From contig SFFC01000079.1 of NCBI GenBank assembly GCA_004556985.1, positions 1 through 19,922 of the forward strand: a stretch of DNA of 19,922 nt, given 5' to 3'. A program made the position numbers and the translations under genes. Positions 1-6,895 of this stretch are shown piece after piece. Within the stretch, counting starts at the first letter, position 1; each line of letters begins with the position of its first letter. The stretch is from Clostridiales bacterium (GTDB lineage: Bacteria > Bacillota > Clostridia > Christensenellales > Aristaeellaceae). The notes under the pieces were generated by a model. That model did no database searches, was not told the DNA's origin, and saw only the letters and a list, made by a program, of their open reading frames with translations.

Positions 1-509
1 CCAGGCCGTAGGCCGTGTAGCAGCGCGCGTACAGCAGCGGCTGAATCGCCGAAATCGCCTCGATGATCTCCTCGCCGCCGGTGTAGAGATAGTGGATGAC
101 GCGCACCGACGTGCCCGCGTCTCTGGGCAGCGCGAGGGACAGCGCCTGCATCAGCGAGCGGCTGCAGATGCCCAGCAGCATGATCTCCGCACGTCGGCTC
201 TTCGCAAGGTATTCAAAGAGTTCCCCGCCCATGCGCCAGCGAATCGGCTCCATCGCCCGCTCGTTTTCCCGCAGCATGCACCGCATCGCGCGATTGCTGA
301 GGAATGTGTTCATGCCAACGCGGCTGACCTCCAGCTCCATGCCCAGATGGCGGAACTCCTCGTCCGTCAGCCCCAGCGCCCGGGTTTCGGCGATCTTTTG
401 ATAGCAGCTCTCCAGCCTCCGAGGCCGACATGCCCCGCTTCTGCAGCGCCTGCGCCAGATAGGGCCCAAAGCCGATCACCATCCCGGTCTTTTCTGCTTT
501 CCGAGTCAT
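1..509 (-). pseudogene. Broken helix-turn-helix-type regulator gene, partial at left edge
   Basis: The ATG at 509 follows a good ribosome site (GGGGAGGG, 6 nt away). The first ~34 residues (MTRKAEKTGMVIGFGPYLAQ onward, to RGMSAS) look like the start of an XRE-like DNA-binding region. In that frame the sequence then becomes Gly/Arg-rich and uninformative and stops at 213. From about 421 a different minus frame is open without a stop to the window edge. It encodes about 140 residues with normal composition, including LESCYQKIAETRALGLTDEE and an acidic C-terminal part (YLYTGGEEIIEAI). One frame therefore continues into another near 421. The recognition-helix segment expected between RGMSAS and LESCYQ also seems absent, so I infer an internal deletion with a frameshift. 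A sequencing error is the alternative. It lies about 120 bp downstream of the sugar operon and could have been its regulator. Confidence 0.55.
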
Positions 510-582
510 CGGTTACCCTCCCCGGTATGTTGAGCCTCACGGAGGACCAGAGCCGATTCGCCCGCTATGGCCCTCCTTGTAC

Positions 583-618
583 CAAGCGGGTCTGCATGAC
601 GCCATGCAGACCCGCTTG
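583..618 (-). terminator. Long perfect hairpin after the kinase gene
   Basis: Bases 583-598 and 603-618 form a perfect 16-bp stem (arm CAAGCGGGTCTGCATG) with a 4-base ACGC loop. It begins 9 bp beyond the stop codon of the kinase gene, where an operon terminator would be expected. No clear T-run follows in the minus direction, so it may instead be a processing or stability hairpin. Confidence 0.55.
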
Positions 619-626
619 CCTTGCTC

Positions 627-1721
627 TTATGCCTTTCTGACCACATCGAGCATGGCGTCCCAATTCTCCTCCATGTGCCGCACGAGCGCAAACTGCGTGC
701 GCGCGCGGTCAAGATTGTGCCCGGATCGATGAATCCTAAAGTATTTGTCGCCGTTGAGATGGTCCGCGAGGAAGCGCATGCCGCATTCCAGCGTCATGAG
801 CTTGGCGCCCATCGGCAGCAGCTCGATCTCCCTGCGGCTCATGACCCGGCCGGCCTCGCTCAGGAAGCCGCGGGTGAACGCCTCGTACATCGGCAGGGAG
901 AACTGCACCTTGCTCAGGTCGCGCTCGTCCTCCTCGGCGGTATTCGCGCCGAAGCGGATGGAATCGCCGAAGTCATACGCGGCCAGGCCGGGCATGACCG
1001 TATCCAGATCGATCACGCAGACGCCGCGCCCCGTCTTCGCGTCCAGCAGCACGTTGTTGAGCTTGGTGTCGTTGTGGGTCACGCGCAGCGGGATCTCGCC
1101 CGCAGCGAGCGCATCAAGCAGCGCGTGGGTGTCCTTCTCCCGCGCGCGGCAGAATGCCAGCTCCTCCTCCACCTCGCCAAGGCGGCCCGAGGCGTTGCGC
1201 GCTACGGCGTCCATCAGCTGGGCATAGCGGGCGGGCGTGTTGTGGAAATCGGGGATGGACTCGACCAGAGAAGCGGCCGGGAAGCCGCCCATCTGCCTCT
1301 GGAAGCGGCCAAAGGCCTCGCCGGAAAGCGCAAAGAGCTCCGTCGTATCCGGGAGGTCGCGCGAAATCGTGTCCTCGATGAACAGATACATCCGCCAAAG
1401 CTCGCCGTCCTCGTCGTAGGTGAATGCCTTTCCGTCCTTCGTGCGCACGAGCGTAAGCGTTTCGCGCTGCGGGTCGCCGCCCTCTGCGGCGATGATGCCG
1501 CGAAGATACTCCGTCACCTGCTCGATGTTGCGGATGACCTCCTCCGGCTTTTGAAACACATAGCGGTTCACGCGCTGCAGGATGAAGCGGCGCTGCCCCT
1601 GCGCCGCCGTGACGGTCACGCAGAGGGTGTCGTTGATGTGTCCATTGCCGTAGGACTCGGTGCTGATCTCTCCCTCGGGAATATCGAAGCGCCGCGCGAT
1701 GTCCAGTTTTTTGCTATCCAT
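627..1721 (-). CDS. N-acetylhexosamine 1-kinase-like phosphotransferase
   Basis: The 364-residue protein belongs to the aminoglycoside phosphotransferase/choline kinase fold. It most resembles NahK (LnpB) enzymes that phosphorylate GlcNAc or GalNAc at C1 using ATP in the cytoplasm. Visible motifs are NGHIND (26-31) near the nucleotide loop, the catalytic loop THNDTKLNN (215-223) with Asp218 as likely base, and the metal-binding stretch IDLDTVMPG with DFGD (237-253). I chose the ATG at 1721 because GGAGAAGAGAG lies just upstream; an in-frame ATG at 1745 would add eight residues with a poorer ribosome site. The gene is last in the transporter operon, 26 bp after the permease stop. Family membership is well supported. 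The substrate is inferred from the family and context, and another sugar or amino sugar remains possible. Confidence 0.85.
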   Translation of the reverse strand: MDSKKLDIARRFDIPEGEISTESYGNGHINDTLCVTVTAAQGQRRFILQRVNRYVFQKPEEVIRNIEQVTEYLRGIIAAEGGDPQRETLTLVRTKDGKAFTYDEDGELWRMYLFIEDTISRDLPDTTELFALSGEAFGRFQRQMGGFPAASLVESIPDFHNTPARYAQLMDAVARNASGRLGEVEEELAFCRAREKDTHALLDALAAGEIPLRVTHNDTKLNNVLLDAKTGRGVCVIDLDTVMPGLAAYDFGDSIRFGANTAEEDERDLSKVQFSLPMYEAFTRGFLSEAGRVMSRREIELLPMGAKLMTLECGMRFLADHLNGDKYFRIHRSGHNLDRARTQFALVRHMEENWDAMLDVVRKA

Positions 1722-1747
1722 GGTTTTCTCTCTTCTCCGAATCATTA

Positions 1748-3352
1748 TTATCCCTTAACGCCGCCGGAGGTCAGGCCTGCCGCCAGATGCTTCTCGATGC
1801 ACATGAACAGGATGACGACCGGGATCGTCGCCAGCAGTGCGGCGGCGAAGAGGTACTGCCATTCGATCATGTTGAAGGAGCTGAACTGGGTGATGCCCAC
1901 CGTGATGGGCTTGTTTTGCGGCGTGGAAATCAGAACCGTCGAAATCGTATACTCATTCCATGCGTTGATGAACACGAAGATCAGCGTCGTCACGATGCCC
2001 GGCGCGGCCATCGGCAGCAGGATTCTGACCAGCGCGCTCACCGTCGAGCAGCCGTCAATCTGCGCCGCCTGCTCCATCTCCGGGGAGATCGAGATGAACG
2101 TGCCCCGCAGCAGCCAGATGGCAAACGCCTGGTTGAACGCCGCATTGATGAGCATGAGGCCGACGATCGTGTCGTTGAGGTGCAGCGTGTTCATCAGCTG
2201 CGAGATGCCGACCAGCAGCACGACCGGGGAGAACATCTGGCTCATGATGACGAAGCCGAGGAACGCGCTCTTGCCCTTGAAGCTCATGCGGGCCATCGCG
2301 TAGGCCGCCGGAATGCCGCAGAGCATCGCAATCGCCGTCGCGCCCGTCGCCAGCACAATCGAGTTGAGCAGGTAACGCAGCACGCCGCGGCCGAGGATGT
2401 CCCTGAGGTTGCTCCAGATCCACTTCGTGGGCAGCATGTGCAGGAAGTACATGTCCGTCGTCTCCGCGTTGCTGCGGAAGCCCGTGATGAACATCACATA
2501 GAACGGATACAGGATGAAGACGCAAAGCACGATCACGAACGCGTAGAGCGCGCCGCGCGACAGCGCCTCGGAAAGGCTTCCCTTCGCCAGCACGACCAGC
2601 GCGCTCAGCAGCGCCAGGAGCGCCGGCAGCAGCACGAAGAACTGCCTCGCGATGCTCTCGCTCAGCCCGCCGAGCAGCTGTGCGGCATCTTCACCCGCCG
2701 CCCCATTATACAGGAAAGCATCCAGTCTTGCAAGGAGCAAATCGGGGTTTGATATCGTCTGTCCCGAAACAAAGAGCTGAACCTGCCGCGAAAACGTTTG
2801 CGTCGCCGTCATCGCGAAGACGGGCACGGCCAGCAGCGCCGCAAGACCCAGCCAGCAGCCGGCCAGGCGGAGCATTCGCGGCGCGCCGGCCAGATCCCTG
2901 TGCGGGGTATCCATGCCGCCGCGAAGGCCGAGCAGTGAGAGCACGATGGCTGCGGCGGCCGCCAGCACGAGCACGAGCAGCACCCGCGAGGGCACAAAGC
3001 CCGCCTGGATGAAATCCCAGCCCGTGCGCTCGACCGTCTGCCGGACATTGAAGACGACGAGCGAGGTGGTCTCTCCCTTGGAGTTGACGCGCTCGGTCAC
3101 GTCCTCGGCGATCTCCATCTCGCCGCCCAGGGCGGCATACTGCTGCGCAGCGGCCTCCGCCTCCGCCCTCGCCTCGACATACTTCTCGTCGCCGACGAAC
3201 GTGTTGGCGGAGCGCTTGGTGTAGACGGCCGTCGTGAAGGTCATCACGGGCAGGCTCAGGATGACGACGGTCAGCACGGCCGCAATCGCGAGCACCAGCA
3301 GCGCCAGTCGGTTGCGGCTCGCCGCCTCGAGATTCCGCTTTCCGCTCGTCAT
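1748..3352 (-). CDS. MalG-like sugar ABC transporter permease with large N-terminal extension
   Basis: The protein has 534 residues; MalG-type permeases are usually near 280. The C-terminal 270 residues are a standard inner-membrane permease: membrane segments from about 268, and the ATPase-contacting EAA loop EMEQAAQIDG...LLPMAAPG (425-452). The first ~260 residues are extra. They hold a membrane segment (15-38), a roughly 85-residue hydrophilic part rich in Ala/Glu (39-122), further membrane segments (about 123-143, 163-181 and 237-256) and a second outside loop. The start is the ATG at 3352, which overlaps the stop of the preceding permease gene (ATGA), implying coupled translation. The frame stays open further upstream to 3760, but that part lies inside the other permease gene and has non-protein-like Arg/His-rich composition. 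The extension's role is unknown. Confidence 0.88.
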   Translation of the reverse strand: MTSGKRNLEAASRNRLALLVLAIAAVLTVVILSLPVMTFTTAVYTKRSANTFVGDEKYVEARAEAEAAAQQYAALGGEMEIAEDVTERVNSKGETTSLVVFNVRQTVERTGWDFIQAGFVPSRVLLVLVLAAAAAIVLSLLGLRGGMDTPHRDLAGAPRMLRLAGCWLGLAALLAVPVFAMTATQTFSRQVQLFVSGQTISNPDLLLARLDAFLYNGAAGEDAAQLLGGLSESIARQFFVLLPALLALLSALVVLAKGSLSEALSRGALYAFVIVLCVFILYPFYVMFITGFRSNAETTDMYFLHMLPTKWIWSNLRDILGRGVLRYLLNSIVLATGATAIAMLCGIPAAYAMARMSFKGKSAFLGFVIMSQMFSPVVLLVGISQLMNTLHLNDTIVGLMLINAAFNQAFAIWLLRGTFISISPEMEQAAQIDGCSTVSALVRILLPMAAPGIVTTLIFVFINAWNEYTISTVLISTPQNKPITVGITQFSSFNMIEWQYLFAAALLATIPVVILFMCIEKHLAAGLTSGGVKG

Positions 3353-4239
3353 GCGTCCTCCCCCTCCTTCTTCATGGAGACCATCATGTACATACCCGCC
3401 ACGATGCACAGGATGACGAACCCGATGACGGACAGCGCCGTCGCAGGGCCCTTCCTCTGGTCGTAGAACGCCAGCATATACAGATAGGTGATCAGCGTGT
3501 CTGTCTTGTGCGCCGGGGCGCCCTTGGTGATCGTGTAGATGATCGGGAACGAGTTGAAAACGTAGATGATGTTGAGCACGGTGGAGACCGTCAGCGACGG
3601 GCGCACCAGCGGAATCGTCACATGGAAGAGCTTCTGCCAGAAATTCGCGCCATCCACGGTCGCCGCCTCGTAATACGCCGCGTCGATCGACTGCAGGCCG
3701 GAGAGCACGCAGAACGTGACGAACGGGATCGTCACGAAGATGCCGACGCCGCATTCCCACATGAACTCAATCTGGTAGGTCGCGCGCCAGTTGATCGCCT
3801 GCTTGATGATGCCCAGGTTCAGCAGGATGTTGTTCAGGTTGCCGTATTCAAACTTGATGATGTAATTCCAGATCGAGGCCTGGATGACCAGCGAGGTCGC
3901 CCACGGAAAGACCACGATCGATCGGGCGATCTTGCGCCCCTTGAATTCCTGGTTGAGCACCATCGCGACGATGAAGCCCAGCAGCGTGGAGAGCCCGACG
4001 ACGGAAATCACCCAGATCACCGTGTTGAGCATGACCGTGCCGAAGACCGGATCGGAAATCGCCTCTTTAAAATTCGCGAAGCCCACAAAGCCGCCGACGA
4101 TGCCTGCCTTGGAGATCTCGCTGAACGCCAGCTTGAAGACGATGCCGATCGGGAAGACGACGAAAATCGTCATGATCAGGATGCTAGGAAGCAGCCAGAC
4201 ATACGGCTCCCACTTGTGACGCACCAGAATGGTATTCAA
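3349..4239 (-). CDS. MalF-like sugar ABC transporter permease
   Basis: This 296-residue inner-membrane permease has about six membrane segments, beginning with WLLPSILIMTIFVVFPIGIV, as is typical of the MalF/UgpA family. The EAA loop YYEAATVDGANFWQKLFHVT, followed by IPLVRP, contacts the ATPase. I chose the TTG at 4239 as start because AAAGGAGGG sits 6 nt upstream and the protein then starts at the usual point before segment 1. An earlier in-frame TTG at 4314 would translate through the intercistronic hairpin. The gene is the second of the operon and overlaps the next one by 4 bp. No ATPase gene is seen here, so a shared MsmK/UgpC-type ATPase elsewhere is likely, as is common for this transporter class. 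Confidence 0.92.
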   Translation of the reverse strand: MNTILVRHKWEPYVWLLPSILIMTIFVVFPIGIVFKLAFSEISKAGIVGGFVGFANFKEAISDPVFGTVMLNTVIWVISVVGLSTLLGFIVAMVLNQEFKGRKIARSIVVFPWATSLVIQASIWNYIIKFEYGNLNNILLNLGIIKQAINWRATYQIEFMWECGVGIFVTIPFVTFCVLSGLQSIDAAYYEAATVDGANFWQKLFHVTIPLVRPSLTVSTVLNIIYVFNSFPIIYTITKGAPAHKTDTLITYLYMLAFYDQRKGPATALSVIGFVILCIVAGMYMMVSMKKEGEDA

Positions 4240-4266
4240 TGCGCGCCCTCCTTTCCGTAACAGAAA

Positions 4267-4299
4267 GGAAGGGGGTCGGACAAGCGCCAACCCCCTTCC
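4267..4299 (-). terminator. Intercistronic hairpin between binding-protein and permease genes
   Basis: Arms GGAAGGGGGT (4267-4276) and ACCCCCTTCC (4290-4299) pair perfectly across a 13-base loop. On the minus strand they are followed by TTTCTGTTA. The position, between the solute-binding protein and its permeases, is where partial terminators or RNA-stabilising hairpins often raise the yield of the binding protein over the permeases. Confidence 0.7.
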
Positions 4300-4338
4300 A
4301 ATCGTTTGCTTCAATCAATCCATTGGACGATCGATCGG

Positions 4339-5595
4339 TTATTTGGTGATCTTGGCCTGGAGCTCGTCAAGCAGCGTCCTGACATCGCCGCCGGTCAGCG
4401 CGCTCTGCTCCACGTTGGTGACGCCCTGCTTGACATCGATCCACTCGGCCTTCGCGGTCGGGTAGAACTGCGCGCCGCCCAGCACGTTCAGCCATGCCTC
4501 AAAGGACGGGTTCGCGGCGACGAGCGCCTCCACAGCGGAATTGACGGCCGGCAGGAAGTCTTCCATGCTGACCCAGCCCACATAGTTCTCCGGATCGTAG
4601 AAGAAGGAGAGGAACTTGCCGATGGCCTCGTTGCGGGCCGCCTGGTCGGGCGCAGCGTCATCCTTGAAGGCCATGATGCGGTCCATGACGCCGACGGAGC
4701 TGGAGGTCGCGCCCTCGTTGTGCGGGATGTCCGCCACAGCGTAATTCACGCCGGTGTAGCCCTTGTCCGCGATGTAGGTCGGCAGGGAGTTGGGGGCGAT
4801 GACCATCGCCAGCTTGCCCGCGCCGAACATATCCTGCAGGTCATAGCGGGTCTGGGTCGCAGGGTTCGGGTTGGTGAAGCCCTTGTTGTACAGGCCGATG
4901 GCGTACTCGACAGCCGCAACGTTCTCCTCGCAGTTGACGGTCCAGTTGCCCTCAGCGTCGGTGAAGCCGCCGTTGTTGCCCCAGGCATAGTACGCGAACG
5001 CCGCCTGGCCCTCGTCGGTGGTCATGTCGATGCCCCAGGGATAGACCTCGCCGCCGAACGCGTCGATGATCGCCTGGCAGGCGTCCTCGAGCTCAGCCCA
5101 GGTCGTCGGCACGTCCACGCCGGCCTCTTCGAGGATATCGGCGTTGTAGTACAGCGCGCGGGCGGAGGCCAGATCCGGCACGGCCCAGCAGACGCCGTCG
5201 ATGACGGACTGCTCAATGAAGGACGGGAAGAAGTCGGCAAACAGCTCGTCCGGGCAGTAGTCGCTGACCGGGAGGAGCAGGCCCTCGTTCGCGTAGTCGG
5301 CGAACGTGTCGATATTCAGGATATCGGGGGCGTTGTTGTTGCTGATGCGGGTGGAGACGACGGTGTAGATGTCGTTCCAGGAGACGACCTCCAGATTCAG
5401 CTTGATGCCGGGGTTGGCCTCCTCAAACTTCTTGACGAAGTTGGAGCCGTCCATGCCGTCACCCAGGAACCAGTTCTGGGTGTTGGGGCCATACTGCGCA
5501 ATGATCACGTCCAGCGTGATGTCCTCGGCGGCGCCGAAGCTCGCGAAGGTCACCACCATCAGGGCGGCCAGAAGCAGCGTTACCAGCTTTTTCAT
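4339..5595 (-). CDS. Extracellular sugar-binding protein of ABC transporter
   Basis: This 418-residue protein belongs to the family 1 extracellular solute-binding proteins that deliver sugars to MalFG-type permeases. A signal peptide is evident: MKK, a hydrophobic core (residues 4-20), and a likely signal peptidase I site around GAA/ED (21-24). Family-like stretches include FVKKFEEANPGIKLNLEVVSW, APDILNID and WAVPDLASARALYYNADIL. No cysteine lies at the cleavage site, so it lacks a lipobox, unlike most Gram-positive binding proteins. AAAGGAGGAA lies 6-7 nt before the ATG. It is the first gene of the operon. The kinase three genes downstream suggests a substrate containing N-acetylhexosamine, such as lacto-N-biose, galacto-N-biose or a mucin fragment. 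That is inference; the binding pocket cannot be read for specificity. Confidence 0.92.
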   Translation of the reverse strand: MKKLVTLLLAALMVVTFASFGAAEDITLDVIIAQYGPNTQNWFLGDGMDGSNFVKKFEEANPGIKLNLEVVSWNDIYTVVSTRISNNNAPDILNIDTFADYANEGLLLPVSDYCPDELFADFFPSFIEQSVIDGVCWAVPDLASARALYYNADILEEAGVDVPTTWAELEDACQAIIDAFGGEVYPWGIDMTTDEGQAAFAYYAWGNNGGFTDAEGNWTVNCEENVAAVEYAIGLYNKGFTNPNPATQTRYDLQDMFGAGKLAMVIAPNSLPTYIADKGYTGVNYAVADIPHNEGATSSSVGVMDRIMAFKDDAAPDQAARNEAIGKFLSFFYDPENYVGWVSMEDFLPAVNSAVEALVAANPSFEAWLNVLGGAQFYPTAKAEWIDVKQGVTNVEQSALTGGDVRTLLDELQAKITK

Positions 5596-5644
5596 AGGAA
5601 ATTCCTCCTTTATAACACTCGCAAGGTTTGTCCTTGTTGAATCT

Positions 5645-5673
5645 ATTATATTTTATCGTCGTGATTTTGTAAA
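5645..5673 (-). promoter_or_regulatory. Promoter of the sugar-transport operon
   Basis: On the minus strand TTTACA (5668-5673) and a perfect TATAAT (5645-5650) are separated by exactly 17 bp. This gives a leader of about 40 bases before the binding-protein start codon. Confidence 0.85.
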
Positions 5674-5691
5674 GTTTTTTCGTGAAACTTT
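5671..5691. promoter_or_regulatory. Possible operator overlapping the -35 box
   Basis: AAAGTTT (5671-5677) and AAACTTT (5685-5691) form an inverted repeat with 7-bp spacing that overlaps the -35 element. The size and place suit a repressor site. The surroundings are A/T-rich, which raises the chance of coincidence. Confidence 0.4.
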
Positions 5692-5798
5692 TTCTTTTTT
5701 TCGTTTTCGCCGGCATTTTCATCCGTTTCTTTTGTGACGCAAATCCCTTCCGCAGCGCCGCAGGCGTCGGAAGGCCTTGGCGGCGGATGCAGGCGGCA

Positions 5799-6605
5799 TC
5801 ATGCCGGATTGTTTTTTTCCATCGCTTCCGTGTGGGCAAAGGCCGTATGGACGATCTCCAGCGCCGTTCTCAGCGCTCCGGCAGGGATCTGCCCGGGCGC
5901 GGAGGCCTCGCCTGCCGTGCCGAAGGTCAGGCAGCTGCCCAGCGCCTCGCAGGCCACGCGGGAGACGGCGCCCTCGCTGCCCATGGTGATCGCGATAAAC
6001 GGCCGGCCCAGCGCCTCGCCCGCCCGGGCCATCCGCCAGGCCGCCTCCAGCGCCTGCACGCGCCCGGAGGTCATCACGGCCGCCTTGAGCACGTCCGCGC
6101 CCAGCGCCGCCTGCCGCGCCAGCCAGCGCGCGGGCGTCTCCAAATCCTTAAGCACATGAAATGCGTGGCTTGAGCCAACGAGCGGCACGCCGGCCGCATG
6201 CGCCGCCTGCGCGATGCGCGAAAACGCCGCCTCGCCCACGCTCAGCTCGCAGTCGATCGCGTCGCACAGGCCGCTGCGGGCCATTCCCGTGAGCAGCGCC
6301 TCATAGGGCGCCGCCTCCGCCGCGCCGCTCCCGCCGTCGCGCGACGTGCGCAGCGTGAAGAGCAGCGGCAGTCCGCCGCCCGCCCGTGCCGCCCCGCAGG
6401 CCGCCCCGGCCTCCGCGACGGAGGGCATCGGCGAGAGGCTGTCGATCCTCAGCTCGATCAGGTCGGCCCCGGCCGCCCTCGCGCGCGCCGCTGCCTCGCG
6501 GATCTCCAGCGGCGTTTTGCCCATCACGGGCACACAGACCTTGGGTATGCCCTCTCCAAGCGTCACGCCGCCCACGCGCACGGCGCCTCCATGCTGCCTC
6601 TGCAC
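5799..6605 (-). CDS. aroD: Type I 3-dehydroquinate dehydratase
   Basis: The 268-residue cytoplasmic enzyme converts 3-dehydroquinate to 3-dehydroshikimate through a Schiff base. This is the third step of the shikimate pathway, though some relatives act catabolically. Recognisable parts are ELRID (51-55), FTLRT (83-87), AIDCEL (116-121), the Schiff-base Lys174 in DVLKAAVM, ITMGSEGAVSR (206-216), and TFGTAGEASAPGQI (227-240) with the substrate-binding Ser and Gln. The catalytic His region reads SSHAFHVLKDLETP (145-158). The usual form is close to SYHDFxxTP, so the residue after His is Ala and extra residues precede the TP. The start is the GTG at 6605 with AAGGAGGG 6 nt before it. No other shikimate gene is adjacent. 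Confidence 0.93.
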   Translation of the reverse strand: MQRQHGGAVRVGGVTLGEGIPKVCVPVMGKTPLEIREAAARARAAGADLIELRIDSLSPMPSVAEAGAACGAARAGGGLPLLFTLRTSRDGGSGAAEAAPYEALLTGMARSGLCDAIDCELSVGEAAFSRIAQAAHAAGVPLVGSSHAFHVLKDLETPARWLARQAALGADVLKAAVMTSGRVQALEAAWRMARAGEALGRPFIAITMGSEGAVSRVACEALGSCLTFGTAGEASAPGQIPAGALRTALEIVHTAFAHTEAMEKNNPA

Positions 6606-6623
6606 AGCCGTCCCTCCTTCATT

Positions 6624-6649
6624 CCCCGCCGATGCCGCGCATGGCGGGG
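6624..6649 (-). other. Strong hairpin in the aroD leader
   Basis: CCCCGCC (6624-6630) pairs with GGCGGGG (6643-6649), and ATGC/GCAT extend the stem inside. It lies between the proposed aroD promoter and ribosome site, so it would sit in the mRNA leader. There is no T-run. Its effect is unknown. Confidence 0.45.
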
Positions 6650-6659
6650 CGCTGTCTTC

Positions 6660-6688
6660 ATCTTACACGCTCCGGGCCGCCCGCGCAA
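6660..6688 (-). promoter_or_regulatory. Promoter of aroD
   Basis: On the minus strand TTGCGC (6683-6688) and TAAGAT (6660-6665) are 17 bp apart, about 55 bp upstream of the GTG start of aroD. Confidence 0.55.
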
Positions 6689-6728
6689 GAGGCGGCGCAG
6701 GTTTTTCTCGGCGCTCTGCGGACAGGCT

Positions 6729-6746
6729 TTGTCCTTTTTTGGACAA
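6729..6746. promoter_or_regulatory. Dyad TTGTCC-N6-GGACAA upstream of nrfA
   Basis: A perfect inverted repeat (6-bp arms, T6 spacer) lies 28 bp before the nrfA -35 box and 41 bp from the aroD -35 box, in the divergent intergenic region. It could be a regulator site. It does not match the FNR or NarL consensus. Confidence 0.4.
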
Positions 6747-6773
6747 TTCCGGCCGTAAAGTTGCAGTTTTCTC

Positions 6774-6803
6774 TTGAAGCTTTGGCAATTCCTCCTGTAT
6801 ACT
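6774..6803 (+). promoter_or_regulatory. Promoter of nrfA
   Basis: TTGAAG (6774-6779) and TATACT (6798-6803) are 18 bp apart. The start codon is about 90 bp further on, leaving a long GC-rich leader. Confidence 0.6.
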
Positions 6804-6895
6804 GTGTGTGGACGGGGCCTCGCCCCCGTCGCAGTGATGTGGAAGGAGAGCGGCGCGGCCTTCGCCGCCCTTCTGAACAAGAAAGGGGAAGTACC

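Noticed and set aside
506..712. Small minus-strand open frame across the hairpin region
   Set aside because: It overlaps the kinase gene end, has no ribosome site, and is Arg/Ser-rich without recognisable features.
621..2303. Open frame of about 560 codons on the plus strand
   Set aside because: It is antisense to the kinase and permease genes, whose protein motifs are clear on the minus strand.
3353..3760. Upstream extension of the MalG-like permease frame
   Set aside because: It lies within the MalF-like gene and has non-protein-like composition. The ATGA overlap at 3349-3352 gives a better start.
5794..5806. CGGCATCATGCCG palindrome also found at 12427-12439, considered as a shared operator
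   Set aside because: The first copy spans the aroD stop codon inside and just beyond the gene. The shared core is short and GC-rich, so coincidence is likely.
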